From contig NZ_CP032317.1 of NCBI RefSeq assembly GCF_003574965.1, forward strand, positions 1,116,001 through 1,180,000: 64,000 bases of DNA, given 5' to 3'. Both the position numbers and the translations under genes were made by a program. Position 1 is the first letter of the stretch, and every line of letters starts with the position of its first letter. Source of the stretch: Hymenobacter oligotrophus. Lineage in GTDB: Bacteria; Bacteroidota; Bacteroidia; Cytophagales; Hymenobacteraceae. The notes beneath the pieces were generated by a model that was not told the DNA's origin, ran no database searches, and saw only the letters and a program-made list of their open reading frames with translations. Below, in pieces: positions 1 through 8,785 of this stretch.

Positions 1-434
1 CGTACGGATGAATCACGCTGGTTTGGTCTTTCATCAGGCGGCCCACCACGCCGTCGCGCAGGTTTTCGGGCAGGGCAGCGGTAGCATCTTTGTCGACGGA
101 GCGCAGCACGTACTGGCGTCCATCGGGGGCCAGCAGGCGCAGGTTTTGGGTTTGAAAGCTGCCGCCTTCTTTCACCGGCACCAAACCGCCGGGCACGGCC
201 GTACGCAGGTTGAACACAGGCGCCGCCACGGGGGTAGCCCATTCCTGCCGGTAATGAAAGCCCCAAAACAGCTGGTGCAGCCACCCGCGGTTGTAGTGGG
301 CGCCTGCCGCTACCTGCACCACCGAATCGGGCCCGATGACGGGCGGTGCCGCCTGGGCCGCTGCCGGCCGGGCCGACACGGGCAGCCCGAGGGCCAGCAA
401 AAGCAACCGGAAGGTAGGTAACAACGTCAGCAAG
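1..434 (-). CDS. Exported protein with kinase-like region, N-terminal part only (paralogue of the gene at 600-2207)
   Basis: Only the first ~145 residues are visible; the gene runs off the left edge. The reading frame has no ATG. A TTG at 434-432 opens a hydrophobic signal peptide (LLLLALGLPVSARPAAAQ), so TTG is the likely start, with other alternative starts possible. The visible part aligns well with the product of 600-2207: both have a PGGL..V/GK-GG-FQT stretch, then an LRS-DKD motif. It is divergent from that gene, so the two look like a duplicated pair flanking a shared 165-bp promoter region. Export is inferred from the signal peptide; the function is unknown. Confidence 0.7.
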
Positions 435-599
435 GCTCTGGAGTAACAGGAAAACCAAGCATCCCGAGGGGTAGCGGCAGGCTCTTATACCCCCAGCGTA
501 GCGCGGCGGTTGTGCCGGAATAATGAAAATTCAGCCGTTTACTGCCCAGTTGCGTTGAAGGAAGCAGCACTACTGCCACACCTCTGCCCTTTTTGCCCC

Positions 600-2207
600 A
601 TGACGAGCCGATCCTCCGGTTCTGCGCTGCTGCTGCTTGGCCTGCTAACGGCCGGTTGCGCCCGGCAGCGCTTTTTTCAGCCCGATGCCCGCGTGCCGGG
701 TGCGCAAGTGCGCACGGCTTCGCCCGATAGCGCCCGCGTAACGGCCGGGCGCCACTACCGCCGTGGCTTTTTGCACCAAGCACTGTTTGGTCAGCACTAC
801 CGCCCCGTGTGGGCCCAGCCCGTTACGCTGCCCGTACTCGACCTAGGCCGCGTAGTACCCGGCGGGCTAACGCCTGGCAAAATCGGCGGCGGGTTTCAAA
901 CAACGAGCATGACGCTGAACAGCCCCAGCGGCCGGGCCTACGCCCTGCGCAGCCTCGACAAAGACCCCTACAAAACCTTGCCCAAGGTGCTGCGCCATAC
1001 GTTTATGCTGAACGTTGTGCGCGATGCCACTTCGGCTGGCAACCCTTACGGTGCCTTTGTGGTGCCGCCGCTGGCCCAAGCGGCAGGCGTGCTGCACACC
1101 ACCCCGCGCCCCTTTTACGTGCGCGCCGACGAAACCCAGTTGGGCGAAGCTTCGGAACGCTTTCGGGGGAAGGTGGTGCTGCTTGAGCAAAAATTTGAAG
1201 GCAAAGACGACCTAGGGCTCAAGTTCGGCCCCGGCGCCGTGGATCTGGAAGAAAGCGACGACGTGCTGTCGGAGGTGTACGCCGATGCCAAACACCGCCT
1301 CGACCAGCCGGCGTTTTTACGCGCGCGCCTGCTCGATTTGTGGCTCGGCGACTGGGACCGGCACGAAGGCCAGTGGGATTGGGTGGCCTACGAGCAGCCG
1401 CAGGGCCGCACCCTGTACCGCCCCGTACCCATCGACCGCGACCAGGTGTTCTTCCGGTTTTCCGACGGCCTGATTTCCTGGCTGATTAGCCGGCCGTGGG
1501 CCGTGGCCAAGTTCCGCACCTTCAAGCCGCGCTACGAAAGCATCGAAGGCTATGCGCGCAACGCCCACTTTATCGATGCCCGGGCGCTTAACGAGTTGCC
1601 CCTGGCGCAATACCAGGCGGCGACCCGGGCCATGCAGCAGGCCCTTACCGATGAGGTTATCAGCCAGGCGGCCCGGCGGCTACCGCCCGAGGTGTACCAG
1701 CTCGAAGGCGCCCGCCTCGAAAACGCCCTGAAAGCGCGCCGCGAAAAGCTGCCGCAGGCGGCCCTCGAGTTCTACCGCTTGCAGTCCCGCGAGGTACTAA
1801 TTCCGGGCACCGATGAAAAAGAGCGTTTCGTGGTCGATCGGCAGAGCGATACGCTTACGGTGGTATCGGTGTTCAGCCTCTCCGACGACCAGGAAAAACC
1901 TGAAACGCTACTGTATCAACGCGGTTTTCGGCCCGCCGAAACCAAGCGCTTGGTGCTGCACGGCCTAGGTGAAGAAGACGTGTTTGAGGTAAAGGGCAAG
2001 GTGCGCCGCTCGCCCTTGGTCGATATTTACGGCGGCCCGAACGAAGATCGGGTGAAAGACGAATCGCGTGTGGCGGGGCTGCGCCGCAAAACGCGCTACT
2101 TCGATACCAAACGCAACAACGAAGTGGAACCCGCACCCGAACTCAACATCAAAACCACCCGCGGCGTAGCCTCCTACGCCTTCGACCGCGACGGTTCCGG
2201 AAGGTAG
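600..2207 (+). CDS. Lipoprotein with atypical-kinase-like motifs (domain often found beside Bacteroidota phosphoesterases)
   Basis: Predicted 535-residue lipoprotein: a short hydrophobic segment ends in the lipobox LLTAGC, which sets the start at ATG 600 rather than the upstream in-frame start at 510. The central region carries GDWDRHEGQW (about residues 249-258) and, about 20 residues later, PIDRDQVF (277-283). That spacing resembles the catalytic loop and metal-binding Asp of CotH/HipA/PI-kinase-type atypical kinases, but the assignment is inference. From memory, similar regions occur in long Bacteroidota proteins between a metallophosphoesterase and a D15 surface-antigen barrel; here the region stands alone. 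The C-terminal third has short beta-rich repeats. A partial paralogue is transcribed divergently at 1-434. Confidence 0.8.
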   Translation: MTSRSSGSALLLLGLLTAGCARQRFFQPDARVPGAQVRTASPDSARVTAGRHYRRGFLHQALFGQHYRPVWAQPVTLPVLDLGRVVPGGLTPGKIGGGFQTTSMTLNSPSGRAYALRSLDKDPYKTLPKVLRHTFMLNVVRDATSAGNPYGAFVVPPLAQAAGVLHTTPRPFYVRADETQLGEASERFRGKVVLLEQKFEGKDDLGLKFGPGAVDLEESDDVLSEVYADAKHRLDQPAFLRARLLDLWLGDWDRHEGQWDWVAYEQPQGRTLYRPVPIDRDQVFFRFSDGLISWLISRPWAVAKFRTFKPRYESIEGYARNAHFIDARALNELPLAQYQAATRAMQQALTDEVISQAARRLPPEVYQLEGARLENALKARREKLPQAALEFYRLQSREVLIPGTDEKERFVVDRQSDTLTVVSVFSLSDDQEKPETLLYQRGFRPAETKRLVLHGLGEEDVFEVKGKVRRSPLVDIYGGPNEDRVKDESRVAGLRRKTRYFDTKRNNEVEPAPELNIKTTRGVASYAFDRDGSGR

Positions 2208-2393
2208 ATTCAGTTGAGGAGTTGACGAGTTAGGGAGTTTTGAGTTTTACAAGAGGCTGGTTTTAATGAATGTGAGCGTATGTGCAAACCGAGCAGCGTA
2301 GTCGCTCGGCTTGCTGACCTCTCCTTAGGTCCGACTTACGACCCTTTCAAACTCACAATTCCACCAAATCGCTAACTCATAACTCCTCAACTC
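2208..2393. repeat. Intergenic stretch with degenerate AACTCCTCAACTCC-type repeats at both ends
   Basis: Just after the stop at 2207 the plus strand reads repeated GAGTTGAGGAGTTGACGAGT-like words. Just before 2394 the complementary words appear (AACTCATAACTCCTCAACTC). The two clusters are inverted relative to each other and sit between the convergent 3' ends of the lipoprotein and the topoisomerase gene. They resemble the repeats at 6580-6730 and inside icmF. No convincing T-tract terminator was seen. Confidence 0.5.
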
Positions 2394-3509
2394 CTAAACT
2401 TCGGAGAGCATGTCGAGCACCAAGTGCTCGGTAGGCGACAGTAGGTCGTTTTCGGTGGGGTCGGCGTCGTGGCGGCGCAAGTAGTCGATGAGCTTATCCG
2501 AGGTGAACAGCTCTACTACTTGCGGATGGATATAGTACTTGGAGCACACGGTGGGCGTGTTGCCGAGGTTTTTGGCCACGTCCTTTACGGCTTTTTTCAG
2601 CACTTTGTCCTTGGGCAAATCGGGTTCCTCGTGCAGCACGCTTTCGAGGCATTCCACCATTTTAACGGTGCCGCCCCAGGTGCGGAAGTCTTTGGCCGAA
2701 AGGGCCAGTCCGGTGGCCTCGCGCAGGTATTCGTTCACGTCGCCCGATTCCAGCTCCTGCCGGTGGCCGTCGGCATCAAAATACTGAAACAAGTGCTGAC
2801 CGGGTATTTCCTTGCACTTCTGCACCAGGCGGGCCAGCTTACGGTCGTGCAGGGTTACGTCGTGAGCCACGCCTTTTTTGCCCACAAAGCTGAAGCGAAT
2901 ATCAGCGCCGTCTACTTTCACGTGCTTGTCGCGCAGCGTCGTTAGGCCGTAGCTCTTGTTTTTCTTGGCGTACTCGCGGTTGCCCACCCTGATAAACGAC
3001 TGGTCCATCAGCGTAAGCACTACGGCCACTACTTTCTGCTTGTCGAGCTTGGGCCGACCTAGGTCCTTGCGAATGCGCTGGCGCAGTTCGGGCAGCTTTT
3101 CGCCGAAAGCCCGCAAGCGGCTGAATTTGGTAAGGCTGCGTGCCTGGTCCCAGAGCGGGTGGTAGATGTATTGCTTGCGGCCCTTGGTGTCGCGGCCGGT
3201 GGCTTGCAGGTGGGCGTTGGCCGTGGGCGCAATCCATACCTCCGTCCAGGCCGGGGGTATCACCATGCCGTTGATGCGGCCCATTATTTTTTCGTCGGCC
3301 ACGGGTTGGCCCTTCGCGTCGAGGTAGGTGTAAGCGCCGTCGCGGCCGGGTTGGCGCGCAATGCCGGGCTTGGTATCGGTTACGTAGCGCAGGCCAGCCA
3401 GCTCGGCTTGCATGGCGGGGTCTTTGTAAAGCTCGTGCACGTCGGTGTCAACGGGCATCAGCTTTTTCTTTTTGACTTTGGTGCGAAGGGTGGTTTGGGC
3501 GGAAGCCAT
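2394..3509 (-). CDS. DNA topoisomerase IB (poxvirus/bacterial type)
   Basis: The 371-residue product relaxes supercoiled DNA by forming a transient 3'-phosphotyrosyl bond. Visible family features are IPPAWTEVWI in the N-terminal domain, RVGNREYAKKNKSYGLTTLR in the catalytic domain (carrying catalytic Arg/Lys residues), and a C-terminal NTPTVCSKYYIHP. The second Tyr of that motif (about residue 326) corresponds to the nucleophile of the family motif. Length is normal for bacterial TopIB. The N-terminus is basic (KVKKKK). It is monocistronic and convergent with the upstream lipoprotein gene. Confidence 0.95.
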   Translation of the reverse strand: MASAQTTLRTKVKKKKLMPVDTDVHELYKDPAMQAELAGLRYVTDTKPGIARQPGRDGAYTYLDAKGQPVADEKIMGRINGMVIPPAWTEVWIAPTANAHLQATGRDTKGRKQYIYHPLWDQARSLTKFSRLRAFGEKLPELRQRIRKDLGRPKLDKQKVVAVVLTLMDQSFIRVGNREYAKKNKSYGLTTLRDKHVKVDGADIRFSFVGKKGVAHDVTLHDRKLARLVQKCKEIPGQHLFQYFDADGHRQELESGDVNEYLREATGLALSAKDFRTWGGTVKMVECLESVLHEEPDLPKDKVLKKAVKDVAKNLGNTPTVCSKYYIHPQVVELFTSDKLIDYLRRHDADPTENDLLSPTEHLVLDMLSEV

Positions 3510-3922
3510 GGCGTAAGAGAGCAGTAAAACGCTGGATGCCCACGCAAGCGGCGCAGGCCTTCTTGCATACGTGCAAACAACTGAGCGGAGTTGTTTCCGG
3601 GCCCTAGGTGGGCGCTGGCCGGCCCGCCCTTGGGGGCTGATGAAGCTGGTGCCCCTGCCCAGAAGCCCAAACTGAGCTTAGTGATTTTGGCTTGCCGATG
3701 AACGCGTAGCGGACCGGTAGCCTTTGCTGCGCTTCGGGCCTGATGAGCCTGAATAGCCAAAGATGACGGAGGCCAAAGTCCATCAAAAAGTACCTAGGCA
3801 GCGGATTAATGCAACGTGAAAAGCTGGCGCCCGTATCGGAGCCCCGAGCACTTTGGCACCGTTTTTTCTTTCAGTTCCATCAGCCGCTCGGCTTTTACCA
3901 TTCCTGCCTTTACTCACCACCT
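3510..3922. other. Divergent intergenic region, no gene recognised
   Basis: This 413-bp spacer separates the divergent topoisomerase and M48 peptidase genes and must hold both promoters. Two CCTAGG copies lie at 3603 and 3793. The open frames crossing it have no recognisable protein content. I could not place a convincing TTG/TAnnTTTG pair. Confidence 0.4.
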
Positions 3923-4744
3923 ATGTTCCGACGTTCCTTTCTCCGCCTATACCTGCTGGGTGCCATGGCCCTTGGCCTAGGTGCTACCACCTCCTCCTGC
4001 ACCGATGAAAACGGCAACCCAGTGCTCTTCAGCGTCGAAGACGACAAAGCCTTGGGCGAACAAGTTGCCCGCCAAACCGACTCGACGTACCGCGCCAAGG
4101 GCCAGTTGCTCGAGCGCACCAACCCGCGTAACGCCCGTGCCTACCAGCTGCTCGACGGCGTGGTAAACCGCGTGCTGAACTCGGGCCAGTTGCAGTACCG
4201 CAACGAGTTTCCGTGGGACGTCAAGATCATCAAAGACGACCAAGTGCAAAACGCCTTTGCCACGCCCGGTGGCCACATTTACGTCTTTACGGGGCTGATT
4301 AAGTACCTCGACAACGAAAGCCAGCTGGCTGGCGTGCTTGGCCACGAAATTGCCCACGCCGACCGTCGCCACACCTCGCGTCAGCTCCAAAACCAGTACG
4401 GCATCAGCTTGTTGCTGAGCGTGGTGCTGGGCGAAAACCCCAACCAGCTGGCGCAAATTGCCGCCGGCCTGGGCCAGCTCAAGTTCAGCCGCGACTTTGA
4501 GCGCGAGGCCGACGAGTTTTCGGTGGTGTACCTCAACGGCACGGCCTACTATGCCTGCAACGGTACGGCCGGCTTCTTCGAAAAAGCCCAAGCCGAAGGC
4601 CAGGCCAGCGGCCCCGAGTTCCTGAGCACCCACCCCGACCCGGGCTCCCGCGTGCAGGCCATCAACGCCAAGGCCACCGAGCTAAACTGCACCAACCGCA
4701 ACGTGAGCAACTCCAGCTTTCAGGAGTTGAAAAGCCTGCTGTAA
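3923..4744 (+). CDS. M48 family metalloprotease, lipoprotein/exported
   Basis: The 273-residue zinc metalloprotease has HEIAH (HExxH, from residue 141) and the downstream third ligand in EREADEF (about residue 195), the M48 pattern shared with HtpX and BepA/LoiP. The N-terminus is hydrophobic and ends in TTSSC, so export as a lipoprotein is likely. ATG 3923 is preferred over the longer start at 3809 because it puts the signal directly at the N-terminus. There is no multi-span membrane region, unlike HtpX. The likely role is periplasmic protein quality control. A second M48 gene lies at 11040-11852. Confidence 0.9.
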   Translation: MFRRSFLRLYLLGAMALGLGATTSSCTDENGNPVLFSVEDDKALGEQVARQTDSTYRAKGQLLERTNPRNARAYQLLDGVVNRVLNSGQLQYRNEFPWDVKIIKDDQVQNAFATPGGHIYVFTGLIKYLDNESQLAGVLGHEIAHADRRHTSRQLQNQYGISLLLSVVLGENPNQLAQIAAGLGQLKFSRDFEREADEFSVVYLNGTAYYACNGTAGFFEKAQAEGQASGPEFLSTHPDPGSRVQAINAKATELNCTNRNVSNSSFQELKSLL

Positions 4745-4774
4745 GCTACGCAAACCTGTATTGCGCTTAGTTGT

Positions 4775-4804
4775 AAAGCCAGCCGCGTTGCGCGGCTGGC
4801 TTTA
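4775..4804. terminator. Shared hairpin terminator between convergent genes
   Basis: A perfect 13-bp stem (AAAGCCAGCCGCG, loop TTG) is followed by TTTATT on the plus strand. It overlaps the stop codon of the minus-strand gene ending at 4802, so it probably serves both convergent genes. Confidence 0.75.
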
Positions 4805-5329
4805 TTGTTGGCGGTACACACGCACCAGGTTACTGGCCGCGGCGGGCGGGCCGGTTGGTGCCGGCTGGTACTGCACCCAAAACCGGTAGGCACCTAGGGT
4901 GCGGTTGTTGTAGCGCAGGCACTGGCGCAGCGTATCGAGCACGGCGCGGGGCAGCACCCGGTTGAAATCGACTTGCACCGCGGTGCTCATTTGCTGGCCC
5001 GGCCGCAACACCACGTAGCTCCTAGGTGCTTGCGCGGGTGGGCAGCGCTGGCAGATGGCGGCCGTATCGGTATTGGGCGTGAGGCCGCGTACCACCAAGC
5101 CTAGCGCCGGCGTGCAAGCCGATTCGAGCGTATCGGGCAATTGCCGGAGCCGCACGGGCCGCGGGCCGCGGTTACGCAGGGTGGCGCGTAGCCACACAAT
5201 GTTGTAGGCCGATTCGGTTTGCGCCCGCAACTGCAGCTCCAGCCCATCGGCACCTAGGCCGCGCTGCACTGGCGGCCCCGCGCAAGCCGCCAGCATCAGC
5301 CCAACGGCTCCTATCATAACTCTGATCAT
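4802..5329 (-). CDS. Hypothetical lipoprotein
   Basis: The predicted 175-residue product starts MIRVMIGAVGLMLAAC, a classic signal peptide with lipobox; this favours start 5329 over the longer frame from 5407. After the lipid-anchored Cys the protein has a beta-rich look (LRNRGPRPVRLRQLP, YRFWVQYQPAP), similar to domains that bind at interfaces. A Cys pair (ICQRCPP) may form a disulfide. I recognise no named family. It is divergent from the App1-like gene at 5431 across about 100 bp that contains a CCTAGG at 5360. Confidence 0.7.
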   Translation of the reverse strand: MIRVMIGAVGLMLAACAGPPVQRGLGADGLELQLRAQTESAYNIVWLRATLRNRGPRPVRLRQLPDTLESACTPALGLVVRGLTPNTDTAAICQRCPPAQAPRSYVVLRPGQQMSTAVQVDFNRVLPRAVLDTLRQCLRYNNRTLGAYRFWVQYQPAPTGPPAAASNLVRVYRQQ

Positions 5330-5430
5330 CAGCTGATAACACAATTTTAGTAAGCCACACCTAGGCAATTGCTCAACGGCAAGAGGCCTTGCTCCGTTGT
5401 GTAGCATACCGCCATTTCCAACACACCGCC

Positions 5431-6579
5431 ATGTCGATACTTGACCACCTGAACAACCTGGCCGAAAACACCGACGATTTGCTGCGGCGCGCCCGCACGC
5501 GGCTGGGCTTGCTGCACCCGGTGCAGGTGCTGCCCTACCGCAGCTACGGCACGCCCACCCGCCTCTACGTGAAAGGCCGCGTGCTTACCAACAAAGGCAT
5601 AACCGAGCCCGACCCCTCCGACTCTACCCTGCACAACCTGCTGAACATGTACCGGCGCTTCGACTCGCAGGAAATTCCGGGGGCGCAGCTCTGCATCCGG
5701 CCCGGCGACGGCACCGAGCACTCCGTAACCACCGACGAAGAGGGCTATTTCACGCTGAACATCGAGCCGCAGCGCCTGCCCGAACCCGTTGATTACCTGT
5801 GGCACCCCATTGAGGTGGAGTTGTTGCAAGCCCCGGCGCCCCTGCCCGAGGTGCGCCTAAGCACGGCCCCGGTGCTGGTGCCCCCGCCCGATGCCGAGTA
5901 CGGCATTATTTCCGACCTCGACGATACCGTTATTCAAACCTCCGCTACCGATATCATGCGCATGGCCCGCACGGTGCTGCTGCGCAACGCCCGCTCGCGC
6001 ATGCCTTTTAAGGGCGTAGCTGAGTTTTACCGGCAGCTGCAGCTTGGGCGCAACGGCAAGCGCAACAACCCGTTTTTTTACGTCAGCTCCTCGCCTTGGA
6101 ACCTCTACGACCTGCTCGAAGACTTCCTGGCCCTGAACGAGATACCGCCCGGCCCCCTGCTGCTGCGCGACATGGCCCTGAAGCGCAAACAGCACGGCGA
6201 CGCCTCCGAGCACCACGGCCACAAGCTTCGCGAAATCGACAACCTGCTCCTCACCTACCCGCAGTTGCCTTTCGTGCTCATCGGCGACTCGGGCCAGGAA
6301 GACGCCAACATTTACCGCGAGGTGGTGCGCCGCCACCCCGGCCGCATCTTGGCCATATACATCCGCGACGTAAACCTGCCCGAGCGCTCGGCCATGGTGG
6401 AGCGCGTTTCGGAAGAGCTACGCGGCCACCAGGTAGAAATGCTGCTGGTGAAGGACACCGTTAACGCGGCCGAACACGCCGCTGCCACCGGCTTGGTATT
6501 TCAGGAAAGCGTGCAGGCCGTGCAAGCCGAAAAAGAAAAGGACGAAGCCACCCCCGAAGACCCTGGCGAAGTGAATTGA
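5431..6579 (+). CDS. App1 family phosphatidate phosphatase-like protein (DUF2183)
   Basis: The 382-residue product carries the HAD-like signature SDLDDTVIQTS (about residues 164-174), then YVSSSPWNLYDLLEDF and GDSGQEDANIY, the motif order of the App1/DUF2183 catalytic domain. Family members dephosphorylate phosphatidate or act on related lipid phosphates; the bacterial substrate is not known. Start 5431 follows ACCGCC and begins MSILDHLNNLAENTDDLL. The upstream extension to 5389 lacks support. The C-terminal tail is Glu/Lys rich. It ends in front of a repeat-flanked terminator. Confidence 0.88.
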   Translation: MSILDHLNNLAENTDDLLRRARTRLGLLHPVQVLPYRSYGTPTRLYVKGRVLTNKGITEPDPSDSTLHNLLNMYRRFDSQEIPGAQLCIRPGDGTEHSVTTDEEGYFTLNIEPQRLPEPVDYLWHPIEVELLQAPAPLPEVRLSTAPVLVPPPDAEYGIISDLDDTVIQTSATDIMRMARTVLLRNARSRMPFKGVAEFYRQLQLGRNGKRNNPFFYVSSSPWNLYDLLEDFLALNEIPPGPLLLRDMALKRKQHGDASEHHGHKLREIDNLLLTYPQLPFVLIGDSGQEDANIYREVVRRHPGRILAIYIRDVNLPERSAMVERVSEELRGHQVEMLLVKDTVNAAEHAAATGLVFQESVQAVQAEKEKDEATPEDPGEVN

Positions 6580-6730
6580 GTTGCCAGTTGCCAGTTGCCA
6601 AGGTGTAATCGCATACCCGGAACCTCGTTTAAACAAAACGCCCGTTGCCAAGCAGCAACGGGCGTTTTGCGTTTGTCTCCTTAATATTATCAACCGCCAA
6701 CTGGCAACTGATAACTAATAACTGACAACC
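6580..6730. repeat. Repeat-flanked intergenic unit (AGTTGCC / GGCAACT words)
   Basis: The left flank is a tandem of AGTTGCC (three units at 6579-6599). The right flank (6695-6728) has inverted and diverged units reading CAACTGGCAACTGATAACT and ACTAATAACTGACAAC. An intrinsic terminator lies between them. The words match the insertion inside icmF at 43828-43918, indicating a dispersed short repeat family. Confidence 0.65.
6635..6668. terminator. Intrinsic terminator
   Basis: A 14-bp perfect stem (AAAACGCCCGTTGC) closes a 6-base loop and ends in TTTT. It follows the App1-like gene and is also oriented to stop the minus-strand operon ending at 6734. Confidence 0.85.
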
Positions 6731-6733
6731 TCC

Positions 6734-7201
6734 TCAGCTCGAATGATCGGCTACGATTACCCACTGGCCGTTAAGGCGGCGGAAAAGTAACGTAAACCAG
6801 CCGCTTACGTCGCCGGCGGCGGGGCGAGCTAGCTGCCAGCGCCCCACCACGTGGGCCGCATCGGCACTGATGGGCCGCACTTGCAACTGCGAAAACGTGA
6901 GCTGGCCCATTGCGGCCGCGTCGGGGTAATTGCGGCGGTAGTTATCGAGGGTGCGTTGCCAACCGCGCGTGGGTCCGTTTTTGCCAATAAACAGCAACGA
7001 GTCGCTTTGCCAATAGCCCTGCATAAATGCCGCTAAGTCGGCACGGTTCCAGGCGGCGGTTTGGGTGCTCAGCACCGCCCGAATTTGCTGCTCGTCGGGG
7101 GCAAAGGACTGGGCCGATGGCGTAACGGGGCGTGCGGCGGTGCAGGCCTGCAGGTACAAACCGCAAAGTGCACCTAGGGCCAGTAGCAAAAGGGTGCGCA
7201 T
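6734..7201 (-). CDS. NTF2-like (DUF4440/SnoaL-type) lipoprotein
   Basis: The 155-residue product starts with a signal peptide and lipobox (LYLQAC). The remainder has the cone-shaped NTF2-like pattern: IRAVLSTQTAAWNRADLAAFMQ, then DSLLFIGKNGPTRGW, and a C-terminal beta sheet WFTLLFRRLNGQWVIVADHSS. Family members bind small ligands or act as enzymes with no universal catalytic set, so the function is open. It starts 6 bp after the mtgA stop and is probably cotranscribed with it. Confidence 0.8.
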   Translation of the reverse strand: MRTLLLLALGALCGLYLQACTAARPVTPSAQSFAPDEQQIRAVLSTQTAAWNRADLAAFMQGYWQSDSLLFIGKNGPTRGWQRTLDNYRRNYPDAAAMGQLTFSQLQVRPISADAAHVVGRWQLARPAAGDVSGWFTLLFRRLNGQWVIVADHSS

Positions 7202-7207
7202 GGCAAC

Positions 7208-7957
7208 TTAGTTATCGAGAATGGTGGCAATAAAGCGCGTGCCGCCAAGCCGGCGCATGTTGCGCAACACGCGGCGCTGCTTGGCGCGGGCCTGCGGGCC
7301 GGGGTTGCCCGCCCGAAACTTAAGCGGATTGGGCAGCACGGCAGCCAGCATGGCCGCCTGCGAGGGGCTCAGCTGTTTGGCCGGGCGCCCAAAGTGCTTT
7401 TGAGCGGCGGCCTCGGCTCCAAACACGCAGTCGCCCATTTCGGCAATGTTCAGGTACACCTCCAAAATGCGCCGCTTGCTCCACAATAGCTCAATGAGCA
7501 CCGTAAAGTACGCCTCGGCGGCCTTGCGAATGTAGCTGCGCCCTTGCCACAAAAACACGTTTTTGGCTACTTGCTGCGAAATGGTGCTGCCGCCCCGGAT
7601 GCCGCCCCCCTTCTCGCCAAAATTGTGCTTGGCAGCTTTGATAATGGCATCGGCATCGAAGCCGTGGTGCATCAAAAAGCGCTGATCTTCGGCGGCCACC
7701 AACGCCAGCGGCAGCTGCGGCGAAACTTCGTCGAGCGTCACAAAGTCGTAATTGATTTTGCGTGAGGCGCCTTCGGGCAGCAGGCCACCGTAAGCGGCTT
7801 CGGGCCGGTGGCTGCGGCGCTCGAGCATCAGCCAGGTGGCGGGCGGCGAAATCCAGCGGTACAGCAGCACCCACACCACCGACACCAGAAACATGGATGC
7901 CAGCACTTGCAACGCCACCCGCCGCGCCAGCCGTAGCTGCTCAGCAAACTCTGCCAT
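7208..7957 (-). CDS. mtgA: Monofunctional peptidoglycan glycosyltransferase (GT51)
   Basis: The 249-residue product has one N-terminal membrane segment (about residues 14-34) and a single GT51 domain. It carries the catalytic-Glu motif AAEDQRFLMHHGFD, then GGSTISQQVAKNVFLW, KRRILEVYLNIAEMG and an Asn-Pro motif near the end. It polymerises lipid II glycan strands without a transpeptidase domain. ATG 7957 is chosen because the upstream in-frame start at 8044 only adds an Arg-rich leader. It is followed closely by the DUF4440-like lipoprotein gene. Confidence 0.93.
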   Translation of the reverse strand: MAEFAEQLRLARRVALQVLASMFLVSVVWVLLYRWISPPATWLMLERRSHRPEAAYGGLLPEGASRKINYDFVTLDEVSPQLPLALVAAEDQRFLMHHGFDADAIIKAAKHNFGEKGGGIRGGSTISQQVAKNVFLWQGRSYIRKAAEAYFTVLIELLWSKRRILEVYLNIAEMGDCVFGAEAAAQKHFGRPAKQLSPSQAAMLAAVLPNPLKFRAGNPGPQARAKQRRVLRNMRRLGGTRFIATILDN

Positions 7958-8077
7958 AGGCCTGTTGGTTTGTTTGGCTCGGCGATGAGCCGGCCTGTTG
8001 GCGGCGAAATTAACACCGAACCTCTCCAACCCAAGCCCGGGCATTGTACCTTATGCCCAGCGTAAGCCGCACCTGCC

Positions 8078-8716
8078 ATGTCACTCCGTTTGCTGCCCAT
8101 TTTCCCGCTCAACCTGGTGGTGTATCCCGGCGAGAAATTGAACCTGCACATCTTCGAGCCGCGCTACCGCCAACTGATAGCCGATTGCGTAGCCCAGAAC
8201 ATCACCTTCGGTATTCCGCCTTTTCTCGACGACAGCCTGCAAATCATCGGCACCGAAATGCGCCTCGTTAAGCTGGAGCGCAGCTACCCCTCCGGCGAGT
8301 CCGATGTACGCACCCTAGGTACGGGGCGCTTTCGGGTGCAAGAGGTGCTTAAGCAGGCCCCCGGCAAACTTTACGCCGCGGCCTACGTGGAGGAACTGCG
8401 CGACGACCCCACCGCCGACCTGCTGCTGCGGCAGCGCATTACCACGCTCATCGAGCAGCTCTACAACATTTTGGGCTTGCAGAAGCTCTTCATCGACCTC
8501 GACCCGGCCTATACCACCTTCGACGTGGCGCACCACCTAGGGCTTACCACCGAGCAGGAATATGAGCTGTTGGCCTCGCTCAGCGAAACCGAGCGGCAGG
8601 CCATTGTGCTCGAGCACCTTGAGCGCGTGCTGCCGGTGCTGCAAGAATCGGAGAAACTAAAGGAGCGCGTGCGCCAAAACGGGCACTTCAAGCACCTTAC
8701 GCCGCCCAACTTTTAG
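8078..8716 (+). CDS. Stand-alone Lon N-terminal (substrate-binding) domain protein
   Basis: The 212-residue product begins MSLRLLPIFPLNLVVYPGEKLNLHIFEPRY, the characteristic opening of the Lon protease N-domain/PUA-like family, and has LGTGRFRV. There is no AAA+ or Ser-Lys protease part, so it is a stand-alone LON-domain protein, common in Bacteroidota, of unknown partner. It is divergent from mtgA. After the stop, CCTAGG occurs twice within 15 bp (8736 and 8744). Confidence 0.9.
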   Translation: MSLRLLPIFPLNLVVYPGEKLNLHIFEPRYRQLIADCVAQNITFGIPPFLDDSLQIIGTEMRLVKLERSYPSGESDVRTLGTGRFRVQEVLKQAPGKLYAAAYVEELRDDPTADLLLRQRITTLIEQLYNILGLQKLFIDLDPAYTTFDVAHHLGLTTEQEYELLASLSETERQAIVLEHLERVLPVLQESEKLKERVRQNGHFKHLTPPNF

Positions 8717-8785
8717 GGCCTGGCGCTGCTTGCGCCCTAGGCGCCTAGGTACGGCCGGGCCGTAAGGGCCTCCGCTTGGCCGCGT

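Noticed and set aside
8-421. Plus-strand open frame of 137 codons at the left edge
   Set aside because: The minus strand here encodes a clear paralogue of the 600-2207 product with a signal peptide, so the plus frame is a shadow.
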